Translations under genes and position numbers: made by a program | Notes under the pieces: generated by a model | What the model was told of the DNA's origin: nothing | The model's input: only the letters and a program-made list of their open reading frames with translations | Databases searched by the model: none | Assembly (NCBI GenBank): GCA_002395965.1 | Contig: DGVT01000008.1 | Location: 1 to 5,915 of the forward strand | Length of the DNA: 5,915 bases | Reading direction: 5' to 3' | Source of the DNA: Porphyromonadaceae bacterium UBA4277 | GTDB lineage: Bacteria; Bacteroidota; Bacteroidia; Bacteroidales; Muribaculaceae | Shown: positions 1 through 5,663 of the stretch, piece after piece | Layout: the number at the start of each line of letters is the position of its first letter | How positions within the stretch are numbered: the stretch's first letter is position 1

Positions 1-181
1 TTTTCTATAATTTGAATTATGACACGCCCTCTTTTTTAACGCTAACCGACGAAACGTTAGTTAGCAAATCGGCACGCCAGCAACCACCACACAACAAAGC
101 TATTGACAACAATAGAACTGTTAACAGAATTAACATTTAAGGTGAAAAAACGCGCAAAAAACAAAATTTCGTCCTAAAAAC
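1..181. other. Non-coding region upstream of the first promoter
   Basis: I see no convincing gene here. The stretch is A+T-rich and holds small dyads: ATAATT/AATTAT at 7-20, GCTAAC/GTTAGC at 41-65, CTATTG/CAATAG with a 4-nt loop at 100-115, and the perfect 10-bp palindrome CTGTTAACAG at 118-127. The last lies about 90 nt upstream of the inferred transcription start and could be a regulator site. None is long enough to be assigned. Confidence 0.4.
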
Positions 182-213
182 GTTGATTATTAGCGAGAAT
201 GTTTATAACTTTG
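182..213 (+). promoter_or_regulatory. Bacteroidetes-type promoter ahead of the DUF177–rpmF–fabH cluster
   Basis: TAACTTTG at 206-213 matches the Bacteroides -7 consensus TAnnTTTG exactly. GTTG at 182-185 is a 3/4 match to the -33 TTTG element, with 20 nt between the boxes, which is the usual spacing. Transcription would start near 218-222, leaving an A-rich leader of about 25 nt before a GTG codon at 244. The match is seen directly; activity is inferred. The element overlaps the ATG at 199, which argues against that codon as the start of the first gene. Confidence 0.6.
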
Positions 214-243
214 CGCCGATTTAACGCAAAAAATCAGCAAATA

Positions 244-786
244 GTGGCTTCATTCAAGTGGAATTTGAAGGCATTACCATTTGGTAATCAGTCGGTTAAC
301 TATCACTTGGACGGTGATTTCTTTCGGGGAAATGTGCCGACCCGTGTCTTTGCGGCCAGCGTGGAAGTGGATTTTTCCATTACACGCAAAACCGAGCAGG
401 ATTATGAGTTGGCAATGCATTGTCACGGCACACTCACGATTGAGTGCGACCGATGCCTGGACGAGATGGTTCACGAGGTGGACACGCACTATGAGCTGAG
501 CGTCAGGCAGGAAGGCAGTGCCTATGACGACAGCAACGAGCATGTGCTTGTGGTACCGGCGTCATGGCACGAGCTGGATGTGGAACCGCTTGTGCGCGAC
601 ACCGTGCTGCTCACCATCCCCATCGTGCATCACCACGCCGATGGCGAGTGCAACAGCGAGATGATGGAAGCACTTGAGCGTCACAGCGCAGTCCTGGCTG
701 GCGAACGAGAACAAGACACTAACGATGCCGAGGCAGCGACCGACCCACGATGGGAGGCACTGCGCAAGCTGAAGAATAATAATTAA
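244..786 (+). CDS. DUF177 / YceD-like protein (large rRNA accumulation protein D family)
   Basis: This is a 180-residue protein of the DUF177 (YceD) family, which is almost always encoded directly upstream of rpmF. E. coli YceD is linked to 23S rRNA accumulation, but the molecular role is not settled; it acts in the cytoplasm. Visible family marks, numbered from the GTG start, are the central CDRCL (Cys68 and Cys71) after an alternating beta-rich N-terminal half, a HHHADGEC segment (Cys136), and the C-terminal DPRWEALRKLK at about 167-177. I chose GTG at 244 because it gives the compact N-terminus MASFKWNLKALPFG, typical of Bacteroidetes members. The upstream ATG at 199 adds 15 residues with no family character and lies beneath a promoter-like element. 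The stop is 19 nt before rpmF, so the two are almost certainly co-transcribed. Family is confident; start is moderately confident. Confidence 0.88.
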   Translation: MASFKWNLKALPFGNQSVNYHLDGDFFRGNVPTRVFAASVEVDFSITRKTEQDYELAMHCHGTLTIECDRCLDEMVHEVDTHYELSVRQEGSAYDDSNEHVLVVPASWHELDVEPLVRDTVLLTIPIVHHHADGECNSEMMEALERHSAVLAGEREQDTNDAEAATDPRWEALRKLKNNN

Positions 787-805
787 CAATAACATAACAA
801 ACGAA

Positions 806-991
806 ATGGCACATCCTAAACGTAGACAATCAAAGACTCGCACAGCCAAGCGCCGCACACACGACGTGGCTGTTGCTCCCACCATTGCCCAGTGCTCAAA
901 CTGTGGTGCATGGCATGTTTATCACACCGTATGCCCTGAGTGCGGTTACTACCGCGGCAGGAATGTGATGGGTGAGGAAGCTGCTGTATAA
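806..991 (+). CDS. rpmF: 50S ribosomal protein bL32
   Basis: A 61-residue basic protein of normal length for bL32, a component of the large ribosomal subunit. The N-terminus MAHPKRRQSKTRTAKRR is the family's Lys/Arg-rich rRNA-binding segment. A complete zinc ribbon follows, with Cys30-x2-Cys33 and Cys43-x2-Cys46, so this is the zinc-binding (C+) paralogue type and not the cysteine-free form made under zinc limitation. The start is unambiguous, and the leader 787-805 is A-rich with no Shine-Dalgarno, as is usual in Bacteroidetes. It follows the DUF177 gene by 19 nt. Its stop lies 11 nt before a long hairpin that may form the 3' end of the shorter transcript. Confidence 0.97.
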   Translation: MAHPKRRQSKTRTAKRRTHDVAVAPTIAQCSNCGAWHVYHTVCPECGYYRGRNVMGEEAAV

Positions 992-1002
992 TGAGATTTT
1001 GC

Positions 1003-1044
1003 ATGGCGGCAATATGCGCATCAACAGGTGCATATAGCCGTCAT
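1003..1044 (+). terminator. Long hairpin just after rpmF, without a T-run
   Basis: The arms 1003-1019 and 1028-1044 pair over 16 of 17 positions, with one A·A mismatch (1011/1036), two G·T pairs and an 8-nt loop (1020-1027). The stem includes the GC-rich block GGCGGC. It starts 11 nt after the rpmF stop. The sequence that follows (CATTATCATC) is not T-rich, so it is not a canonical intrinsic terminator. It could be an mRNA 3'-end stabiliser, a processing site or part of a leader controlling fabH. The pairing is read directly; the role is inferred. Confidence 0.5.
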
Positions 1045-1071
1045 TATCATCATTATAGCAACCAACAAAAT

Positions 1072-1127
1072 ATATCCTAAATCAAGCTGCCGTAAACATG
1101 ACAACTTAATTTAGGATATGTGTTTTT
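1072..1127 (+). promoter_or_regulatory. Inverted repeat with trailing T-run in the fabH leader (attenuator or operator candidate)
   Basis: ATATCCTAAAT (1072-1082) is repeated as its exact reverse complement at 1109-1119. After one C·A mismatch the pairing continues inward for 3 bp (1084-1086 with 1105-1107), then 2 bp more after a second mismatch. The right arm is followed by GTGTTTTT (1120-1127). As RNA this is a terminator-shaped hairpin 20 nt before the fabH start codon. As DNA it is a perfect 11-bp dyad that could be a repressor site. I do not recognise it as a known operator. Confidence 0.45.
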
Positions 1128-1147
1128 ATAAAATATTGATTCAAGAT

Positions 1148-2131
1148 ATGCTTAACGCAAAAATTACGGGTATCGCTTCGTATGTGCCCGACTATGTGCT
1201 TGATAATGACGAGCTGTCGCAGATGGTGGATACCAGCGACGAGTGGATTACAACACGCGTAGGCATCAAGGAGCGCCGGATACTCAAGAAAAACGTCGGC
1301 TCAAGCTACATGGGCATCAAGGCTGTCAACAAGTTGCTTGAAGAAACAGGGACCAATCCCGACGACGTGGATCTGCTCATCTGCCCCACAAGCAACCCCG
1401 ACTACCGATTCCCGTCCACGGCATCGGTCATAGCACACGCCTGCGGGCTGGAAAAGAAATGCTATGCATTCGACATTCAGGCTGCTTGCTCGGGCTTTAT
1501 AGTGGGCATTTACAACGCCAGTGCCTATGTCAAGGCAGGGCTTTACAAGAAAGTCATTGTGGTCAGTGCCGAGAAAATGTCGAGCATGACCAACTATGAA
1601 GACCGCAGCACATGCCCGCTCTTTGGCGACGGTGCAGGAGCTGCGCTCATCGAGCCCACCGAGGAAAACCTGGGCATCATCGACGGTGTGTTTCACATCG
1701 ACGGCGACGGACTACAATACCTGAACTACAAGGCCGGAGGCTCGGCCCACCCGGCAAGCCACGCCACCGTCGATGCACGCGAGCACTTCCTCTATCAGGA
1801 GGGGCGTGCAGTATATAAAAATGCCGTGATCGACATGCTCACATCGTCGCAAGACGTGATGAAACGTAACGCTCTCACAGTTGATGACATCGACTGGTTT
1901 GTACCACATCAGGCCAACCTGCGCATCATTGAGGCCGTGGGAAGCCGACTGGGCATCGATGAGGACAAGGTGCTGGTCAACATCCAGCATCGCGGCAACA
2001 CCAGCGCTGCCACCATACCCATCTGCCTCGATGAGAACAAGCACCGCCTCAAGAAGGGCGACAAAATTGTCCTCACAGCTTTTGGCGCCGGATTCACCTG
2101 GGGAGCCGTCTATCTCATCTGGGCCATTTAG
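1148..2131 (+). CDS. fabH: Beta-ketoacyl-[acyl-carrier-protein] synthase III
   Basis: FabH condenses an acyl-CoA primer (normally acetyl- or branched-chain acyl-CoA) with malonyl-ACP, the first step of type II fatty acid synthesis in the cytoplasm. The 327-residue protein has the full thiolase-fold catalytic triad: Cys114 in QAACSGF, His254 in VPHQAN and Asn284 in HRGNTSAA. Also present are the N-terminal DTSDEWITTRVGIKERR segment (28-44), the FGDGAGAAL loop (159-167) and the C-terminal GFTWGA (315-320). Length and motif spacing are normal. I chose ATG 1148 because MLNAKITGIASYVPDY matches the family N-terminus. The ATG at 1118 would add ten unrelated residues and lies in the right arm of an inverted repeat. 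A 156-nt gap with two hairpins separates it from rpmF, and no plsX lies between them. An intrinsic terminator follows, so no downstream plus-strand gene is co-transcribed here. Confidence 0.96.
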   Translation: MLNAKITGIASYVPDYVLDNDELSQMVDTSDEWITTRVGIKERRILKKNVGSSYMGIKAVNKLLEETGTNPDDVDLLICPTSNPDYRFPSTASVIAHACGLEKKCYAFDIQAACSGFIVGIYNASAYVKAGLYKKVIVVSAEKMSSMTNYEDRSTCPLFGDGAGAALIEPTEENLGIIDGVFHIDGDGLQYLNYKAGGSAHPASHATVDAREHFLYQEGRAVYKNAVIDMLTSSQDVMKRNALTVDDIDWFVPHQANLRIIEAVGSRLGIDEDKVLVNIQHRGNTSAATIPICLDENKHRLKKGDKIVLTAFGAGFTWGAVYLIWAI

Positions 2132-2174
2132 GCACACACGAGACACACAACGTCATTAACACACAGATAACACA

Positions 2175-2213
2175 CGATGCACACGACCAAGGCCGTGTGC
2201 ATCGCTGTTTTTT
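2175..2213 (+). terminator. Intrinsic terminator of fabH
   Basis: CGATGCACACG (2175-2185) and CGTGTGCATCG (2194-2204) form a perfect 11-bp stem around an 8-nt loop, followed by CTG and six T residues (2208-2213). It is 43 nt after the fabH stop. On the minus strand the stem is preceded by six A residues but not followed by a T-run, so it mainly serves the plus-strand unit. It lies between two convergent transcripts. Confidence 0.9.
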
Positions 2214-2263
2214 ATGCTTTGAGATGGTGATGTCACATGAACGAATCGCAACCGACCGCCCCC

Positions 2264-2278
2264 GACGGTGCTGCCGTC
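2264..2278 (-). terminator. Small stem-loop at the end of the PAP2 gene
   Basis: GACGG (2264-2268) and CCGTC (2274-2278) form a 5-bp stem with a 5-nt loop that overlaps the PAP2 stop codon. On the minus strand it is followed by a G-rich stretch and not by T residues, so terminator function is doubtful. It is the only such structure I see before the fabH terminator hairpin. Confidence 0.2.
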
Positions 2279-2846
2279 AGAACTTGAGGGCAAAATGCAC
2301 TCCACAGCCCTGATTACCGAAGGCTACCGGCGCGATGGTGAGGTCGGCATTCTTAGCAAACGGGCGCGTAAAGATTAACGCCGAGCCGGCACCTACGGCA
2401 GCTCCGGCCAGCACGTCCCACCAGTCGTGGCGGTCGGCATGCACGCGCCCCCATGCCACATAGGTCGAAACCACATAGGCCGGTACGCCCCACTTCCAGC
2501 CATAGCGTCGCATCAGGAATGTGGCTCCGTCGAATGCCACCATGGCATGCGTGCTGGGGAAGGCATGATGGTCGCCCCAGCCGGGATGGTCGGGCATCAC
2601 CGGCCTATCCTTGCCGATACACGCATTCAACCCATAGTTCAAGGCAAGCCCTGTGGCGGTGCTTAAGCCCAACTGCACAAGACCTTTATTGTCTTTTTCC
2701 ACAATAGCCTTCACAAGGCCTGTGGCGGCCGGAGCAAGGCACAGCACATGCGTTGACTGCTCTACAAACTTCGACTGGCCACACACGCCCAGAGTCGTCA
2801 TGACAGCCATCAGCATCACGACTACGCATTTGTCATACACTTTCAT
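2277..2846 (-). CDS. Secreted PAP2-superfamily phosphatase
   Basis: A 189-residue member of the PAP2 (phosphatidic acid phosphatase type 2) superfamily, whose enzymes remove phosphate from lipid phosphates or pyrophosphates; the substrate here is unknown. Motif 1 is degenerate: DRP (80-82) is present, but the usual Lys of KX6RP is Asn74. Motif 2 is FPSTHAM (96-102), with His100. Motif 3 is GRVHADRHDWWD, with Arg134, His140 and Asp144 in the expected R-X5-H-X3-D spacing. Residues 1-23 look like a signal peptide (hydrophobic core at 8-21, probable cut near VCG/Q), placing the catalytic site outside the cytoplasm. The final residues 169-189 (LTIAPVAFG to HFALKF) resemble an outer-membrane beta-strand ending in Phe, but this is inference. 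Its ATG overlaps the MATE stop by 4 nt (ATGA), so translation is probably coupled. The gene is the last of the sufS–MATE–PAP2 unit. Confidence 0.87.
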   Translation of the reverse strand: MKVYDKCVVVMLMAVMTTLGVCGQSKFVEQSTHVLCLAPAATGLVKAIVEKDNKGLVQLGLSTATGLALNYGLNACIGKDRPVMPDHPGWGDHHAFPSTHAMVAFDGATFLMRRYGWKWGVPAYVVSTYVAWGRVHADRHDWWDVLAGAAVGAGSALIFTRPFAKNADLTIAPVAFGNQGCGVHFALKF

Positions 2847-4207
2847 TGAGTATTGAGCCGGTTAATCTTTCGCATTTCTATTATAAGCATCACAATGCCC
2901 ACAAGAGTGGCAAACATGTCGCTGATGGGGAACGAGAGCCACACCCCTTCGAGCTGCCACATCAGCGGCAGTGTGAACAGCAATGGCAACAGGAAAAACA
3001 CCTGGCGCGACAGACTCATGAGGATGCTCTTGGTTGCTTCGCCTAACGACTGGAAGAAATTGGTTATCACCACCTGAAATCCCACCACCCAGAACATCCA
3101 TGTGGTGAGCCGCAGCGCATGTTCGCTGGCTGCGAGCAGGGGCAGGTCGGTGGTGAACATGCGTGAGATGGGTCGCGGCACCACCTGGCAGGCAACAGAG
3201 AAGAGCAGGCACACCAGCGTGCACACTGCCGAGGTGAGCCAGAAGGTGCGCTTCAGGCGGTCGAAATGCTTGGCACCATAGTTGTAGCCAACGATGGGCT
3301 GCATGCCCTGGCACACGCCTATCACAAAGCTGATTATCAGTCCCGTGGTGGCAGTGAAAATGCCTATTGCCGCCACTGCCGAGTCGCCGCCGTAGTCATA
3401 GACGGTATTGTTGATCACGGCATTTATCACGCAGCCGGCCGTATTCACGATGCAGGGAGCCGCGCCTATTGCCATTATAGGCTTCAGCACCGCCCAGTCA
3501 AGGTTATAGGTGCCGGACGTGAAATGTATCTGGCTTTTCTTGTCGAAGAAGTGCAGCATCACAAATGTCATGCTCACGCCCATCGCAATGTCGGTGGCTA
3601 TGGCCGCCCCCTTGATGCCCCAGCCTAACCCGAAGATGAATATTGGGGCAAGGATGACATTCAGACCGGCACCGATGAACATGGTGTACATCGCCTTGGT
3701 GGGATATCCGGTGGCGCGGATCAGGTTGTTGAACGAGTAGCACAGATTGTTGAACAACAGTCCCGGCAAGATCCACATCATGAAGTCGCGGGCATAGGGC
3801 AGCGAGGTGTCGCTGGCACCGAACAGCCGCAAAATCGGCTCCATGAACAGGGCAAAGATGCCAATATAGAACGTGCCGAAGATGAGCGTCATCACAATGC
3901 TGTTGCCCAGTATCTCTTCGGCAGCACGGCGGTTATTCTGGCCGAGCACTATCGACATCCGCGAGCCGGCACCCACGCCGATGAGTACGCCGAAGGCCGC
4001 ACTCACGTTCATCACCGGGAAAGTGATAGCCAGCCCGGCGATAGCGTCAGGCCCCACGCCCTGACCGATGAAAATGCGGTCAATGACGTTATAAATCGAC
4101 ATCACCATGATGCCCACCACGGCAGGCACACTGTACTTCCACAGCAGCCGCCCCACGGGCATGGTGGCCAGTTCACGCAGTCGCTCGTCGTTAGTCAAAT
4201 GTGCCAT
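2843..4207 (-). CDS. MATE family efflux transporter, MepA/NorM-like
   Basis: A 454-residue integral inner-membrane protein of the multidrug and toxic compound extrusion (MATE) family, which exports organic cations or metabolites in exchange for Na+ or H+. It has the two homologous halves of six membrane segments expected of the family. The first half opens with PVGRLLWKYSVPAVVGIM and IDRIFIGQGVG (about 17-52), then NLIRATGYPTKAM (161-173) and the GAGLNVILAPIFIFGLGWGIKGAA stretch (179-202). The second half has GVCQGMQPIVGYNYGA (297-311) and FFQSLGEATKSILMSLSRQ (384-402). This motif set is closest to MepA-like MATEs. The length is normal and no break is seen. It begins 4 nt after the sufS stop and overlaps the PAP2 gene by 4 nt, so the three are one transcript. 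The substrate cannot be inferred from the sequence. Confidence 0.93.
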   Translation of the reverse strand: MAHLTNDERLRELATMPVGRLLWKYSVPAVVGIMVMSIYNVIDRIFIGQGVGPDAIAGLAITFPVMNVSAAFGVLIGVGAGSRMSIVLGQNNRRAAEEILGNSIVMTLIFGTFYIGIFALFMEPILRLFGASDTSLPYARDFMMWILPGLLFNNLCYSFNNLIRATGYPTKAMYTMFIGAGLNVILAPIFIFGLGWGIKGAAIATDIAMGVSMTFVMLHFFDKKSQIHFTSGTYNLDWAVLKPIMAIGAAPCIVNTAGCVINAVINNTVYDYGGDSAVAAIGIFTATTGLIISFVIGVCQGMQPIVGYNYGAKHFDRLKRTFWLTSAVCTLVCLLFSVACQVVPRPISRMFTTDLPLLAASEHALRLTTWMFWVVGFQVVITNFFQSLGEATKSILMSLSRQVFFLLPLLFTLPLMWQLEGVWLSFPISDMFATLVGIVMLIIEMRKINRLNTQ

Positions 4208-4211
4208 GCGT

Positions 4212-5420
4212 TCAGAACATCGATGCCACGCGCTTCACGGCGGCAACAAAGCGGTCCACCTCGTCGAGTGTGTTGTAAACGGCAAACGAAGCTCTCACCG
4301 TGCCTGTGACGCCATAGCGGTCCATGAGCGGCTGCGCACAGTGGTGGCCGGTGCGCACTGCCACACCGAGCTTGTCGAGAAGCAGCCCCATGTCGTAGCT
4401 GCTAATGTCGCGCACCAGAAACGATATCACCGAGCTCTTGCCGGGGGCTGTGCCATAGATGTGCATGCCATCTATCTCCATCAGGCCGGCGGTAGCACGC
4501 TCAAGCAGCACATGCTCGTGTGCGGCGATATTGTCGATGCCAAGACGCTCTATATAGTCGAGCGCTGCACCAAAGGCCGATATGCCCACAAAATCGGGCG
4601 TGCCGGCCTCGAACTTAAACGGCAGCTCGGCAAACGTGGTGCGCTCAAACGTCACGCGACCAATCATCTCACCGCCACCCTGATAAGGCTCCATGGCTTC
4701 GAGCCAGCGACGCTTGCCATACAGCACGCCCACGCCGGCAGGGCCATACATCTTGTGGCTCGACAGCGCATAGAAGTCGCAGTCCAGGTCTTGCACATCC
4801 ACATGCAGGTGGGGAGCCGCTTGTGCGCCATCGATGAGCACCGGCACATCATGCCGGTGAGCTATCTCTATCATCTGCTTGACAGGATTGACGGTGCCAA
4901 GCACATTGCTCACATGGGTTATGGCCACAAAACGGGTGTTATCGGTAAACAAATCTTCATAGGCTTCCAGATCGAGCCGGCCATCGTCGCTAACGGGCAC
5001 TACGCGCAAGCGGATGCGCTTGCGGTGACCGATGAGCTGCCAGGGCACAATATTGCTGTGATGCTCCATGACGGTGAGAATTATCTCATCGCCGTTATAG
5101 AGCGTCTCGCCGAATGACGAAGCCACGAGATTTATGCTCTCGGTAGTGCCACGCGTGAAAATCACCTCCTGGATGCTGGACGCATTGATAAATCGACGCA
5201 CGTGCTCACGGGTGGCCTCCACATGGTCGGTGGCTTCTTGCGAGAGCGTGTGCACGCCACGGTGCACATTGGCCTTGTAGTGGTAATACATCTCATTGAT
5301 AGCCTCCACCACACAGCGCGGCGTCTGCGACGTGGCGGCATTGTCAAGGTAGATGAGTGGCTTGCCGGCCACTTCACGATTCAGGATGGGGTATTCACCC
5401 CTTATTTCTTCTATATTCAT
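4212..5420 (-). CDS. sufS: Group II cysteine desulfurase, SufS-like
   Basis: A 402-residue PLP-dependent aminotransferase-fold enzyme that converts L-cysteine to L-alanine and passes the persulfide sulfur to Fe-S cluster assembly, normally with the SufBCD scaffold. Visible landmarks are YLDNAAT (24-30), the cofactor-stacking His120 in MEHHSN, the cofactor aspartate in LIDGAQ (Asp197, with Gln200), the Schiff-base lysine Lys223 in SSHKMYGP, and the catalytic Cys361 in RTGHHCAQP (356-363). Spacing matches E. coli SufS (Lys226, Cys364) with a 3-residue offset. This is the group II (SufS/CsdA) form with a short RxGHHC loop. The start ATG has an A-rich leader and no Shine-Dalgarno, and no in-frame upstream extension is attractive. 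The gene heads an operon with a MATE transporter and a PAP2 phosphatase; sufB, sufC and sufD are not in the window. SelA-type lyase or CsdA activity cannot be excluded. Confidence 0.93.
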   Translation of the reverse strand: MNIEEIRGEYPILNREVAGKPLIYLDNAATSQTPRCVVEAINEMYYHYKANVHRGVHTLSQEATDHVEATREHVRRFINASSIQEVIFTRGTTESINLVASSFGETLYNGDEIILTVMEHHSNIVPWQLIGHRKRIRLRVVPVSDDGRLDLEAYEDLFTDNTRFVAITHVSNVLGTVNPVKQMIEIAHRHDVPVLIDGAQAAPHLHVDVQDLDCDFYALSSHKMYGPAGVGVLYGKRRWLEAMEPYQGGGEMIGRVTFERTTFAELPFKFEAGTPDFVGISAFGAALDYIERLGIDNIAAHEHVLLERATAGLMEIDGMHIYGTAPGKSSVISFLVRDISSYDMGLLLDKLGVAVRTGHHCAQPLMDRYGVTGTVRASFAVYNTLDEVDRFVAAVKRVASMF

Positions 5421-5428
5421 TAGTTTTT

Positions 5429-5468
5429 AGTAAACAAGCAGACGAGTAAACGAGTAAACAAGTAAACG
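5429..5468. repeat. Tandem 8-bp repeat (AGTAAACR) upstream of sufS
   Basis: Five octamers lie in register at 5429, 5437, 5445, 5453 and 5461. Four read AGTAAACA or AGTAAACG and the second is degenerate (AGCAGACG). On the strand of sufS the units read YGTTTACT. The array ends 9 nt upstream of the sufS start codon, so it would be part of its 5' leader or core promoter. The period of 8 is not a multiple of 3, consistent with non-coding DNA. Confidence 0.8.
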
Positions 5469-5490
5469 AGCTGGCTAACGCGAATTGTTT

Positions 5491-5562
5491 GTCGGAAAAG
5501 TCCGAAGAGTCCGAAAAGTCGGAAAGTCGCGAAGAGCCCGAAGAGTCCGAAGAGTCGGAAAG
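5491..5562. repeat. Tandem 9-bp repeat array (GTCSGAARA, eight units)
   Basis: Eight units fill exactly 72 nt. Six are 9 nt long, one is 8 nt (5518-5525) and the next is 10 nt (5526-5535). The core alternates between TCGGA and TCCGA, which are reverse complements, so neighbouring units can form 5-bp hairpins with 4-nt loops: 5492-5496 with 5501-5505, 5510-5514 with 5519-5523, and 5546-5550 with 5555-5559. The fifth unit contains the palindrome TCGCGA. It lies between the terminator of the gene on the right and the sufS leader. It leaves open frames on both strands only because its period is a multiple of 3. Confidence 0.85.
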
Positions 5563-5570
5563 GCTGTTAC

Positions 5571-5619
5571 GAAACAAGCAAGTCACCCCTGCTTTGCAGT
5601 GTGGTGACTTGCTTGTTTT
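5571..5619 (-). terminator. Long intrinsic terminator after the oxidoreductase gamma-subunit gene
   Basis: The arms 5572-5587 and 5603-5618 form a perfect 16-bp stem, extended by a G·T pair at 5571/5619. Inside it, CTGC (5589-5592) pairs with GCAG (5596-5599) around a TTT loop. On the minus strand the hairpin begins 45 nt after the stop of the right-edge gene, and its descending arm ends in TTGTTT, giving a U-rich 3' side. It should separate that transcript from the sufS operon. The plus-strand side is also T-rich (TTGTTTTC), so it may work in both directions. Confidence 0.8.
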
Positions 5620-5663
5620 CTTCACAATTACTGTGTGTTGTGCGCTATTAATAAAGCGGCAAA

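Noticed and set aside
103..131. TTGACA at 103-108 as a sigma70-type -35 box
   Set aside because: The hexamer 17 nt downstream is AGAATT, a poor -10, and Bacteroidetes primary promoters use the TTTG / TAnnTTTG pattern.
1107..1114. TAATTTAG as a -7 box for an independent fabH promoter
   Set aside because: It matches 7 of 8 consensus positions, but the matching -33 position reads CAAG and the sequence is part of the dyad's right arm. Too weak to call.
1118..1147. Longer fabH start at ATG 1118
   Set aside because: The added residues MCFYKILIQD have no counterpart in FabH N-termini and the codon lies in the right arm of an inverted repeat. ATG 1148 fits the family.
2816..2846. Lipoprotein signal at Cys22 of the PAP2 protein (LGVC)
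   Set aside because: Val at the position before Cys is not a normal lipobox residue. Cleavage by signal peptidase I after VCG is more likely.
3266..3628. Plus-strand 120-codon frame inside the MATE gene
   Set aside because: It is antisense to conserved MATE sequence, with no family features and no plausible start context.
4107..5117. Plus-strand open frame of 336 codons across sufS and the MATE start
   Set aside because: It is antisense to two well-conserved genes with intact motifs, is rich in His and Ala as expected of a shadow frame, and shows no recognisable domain.
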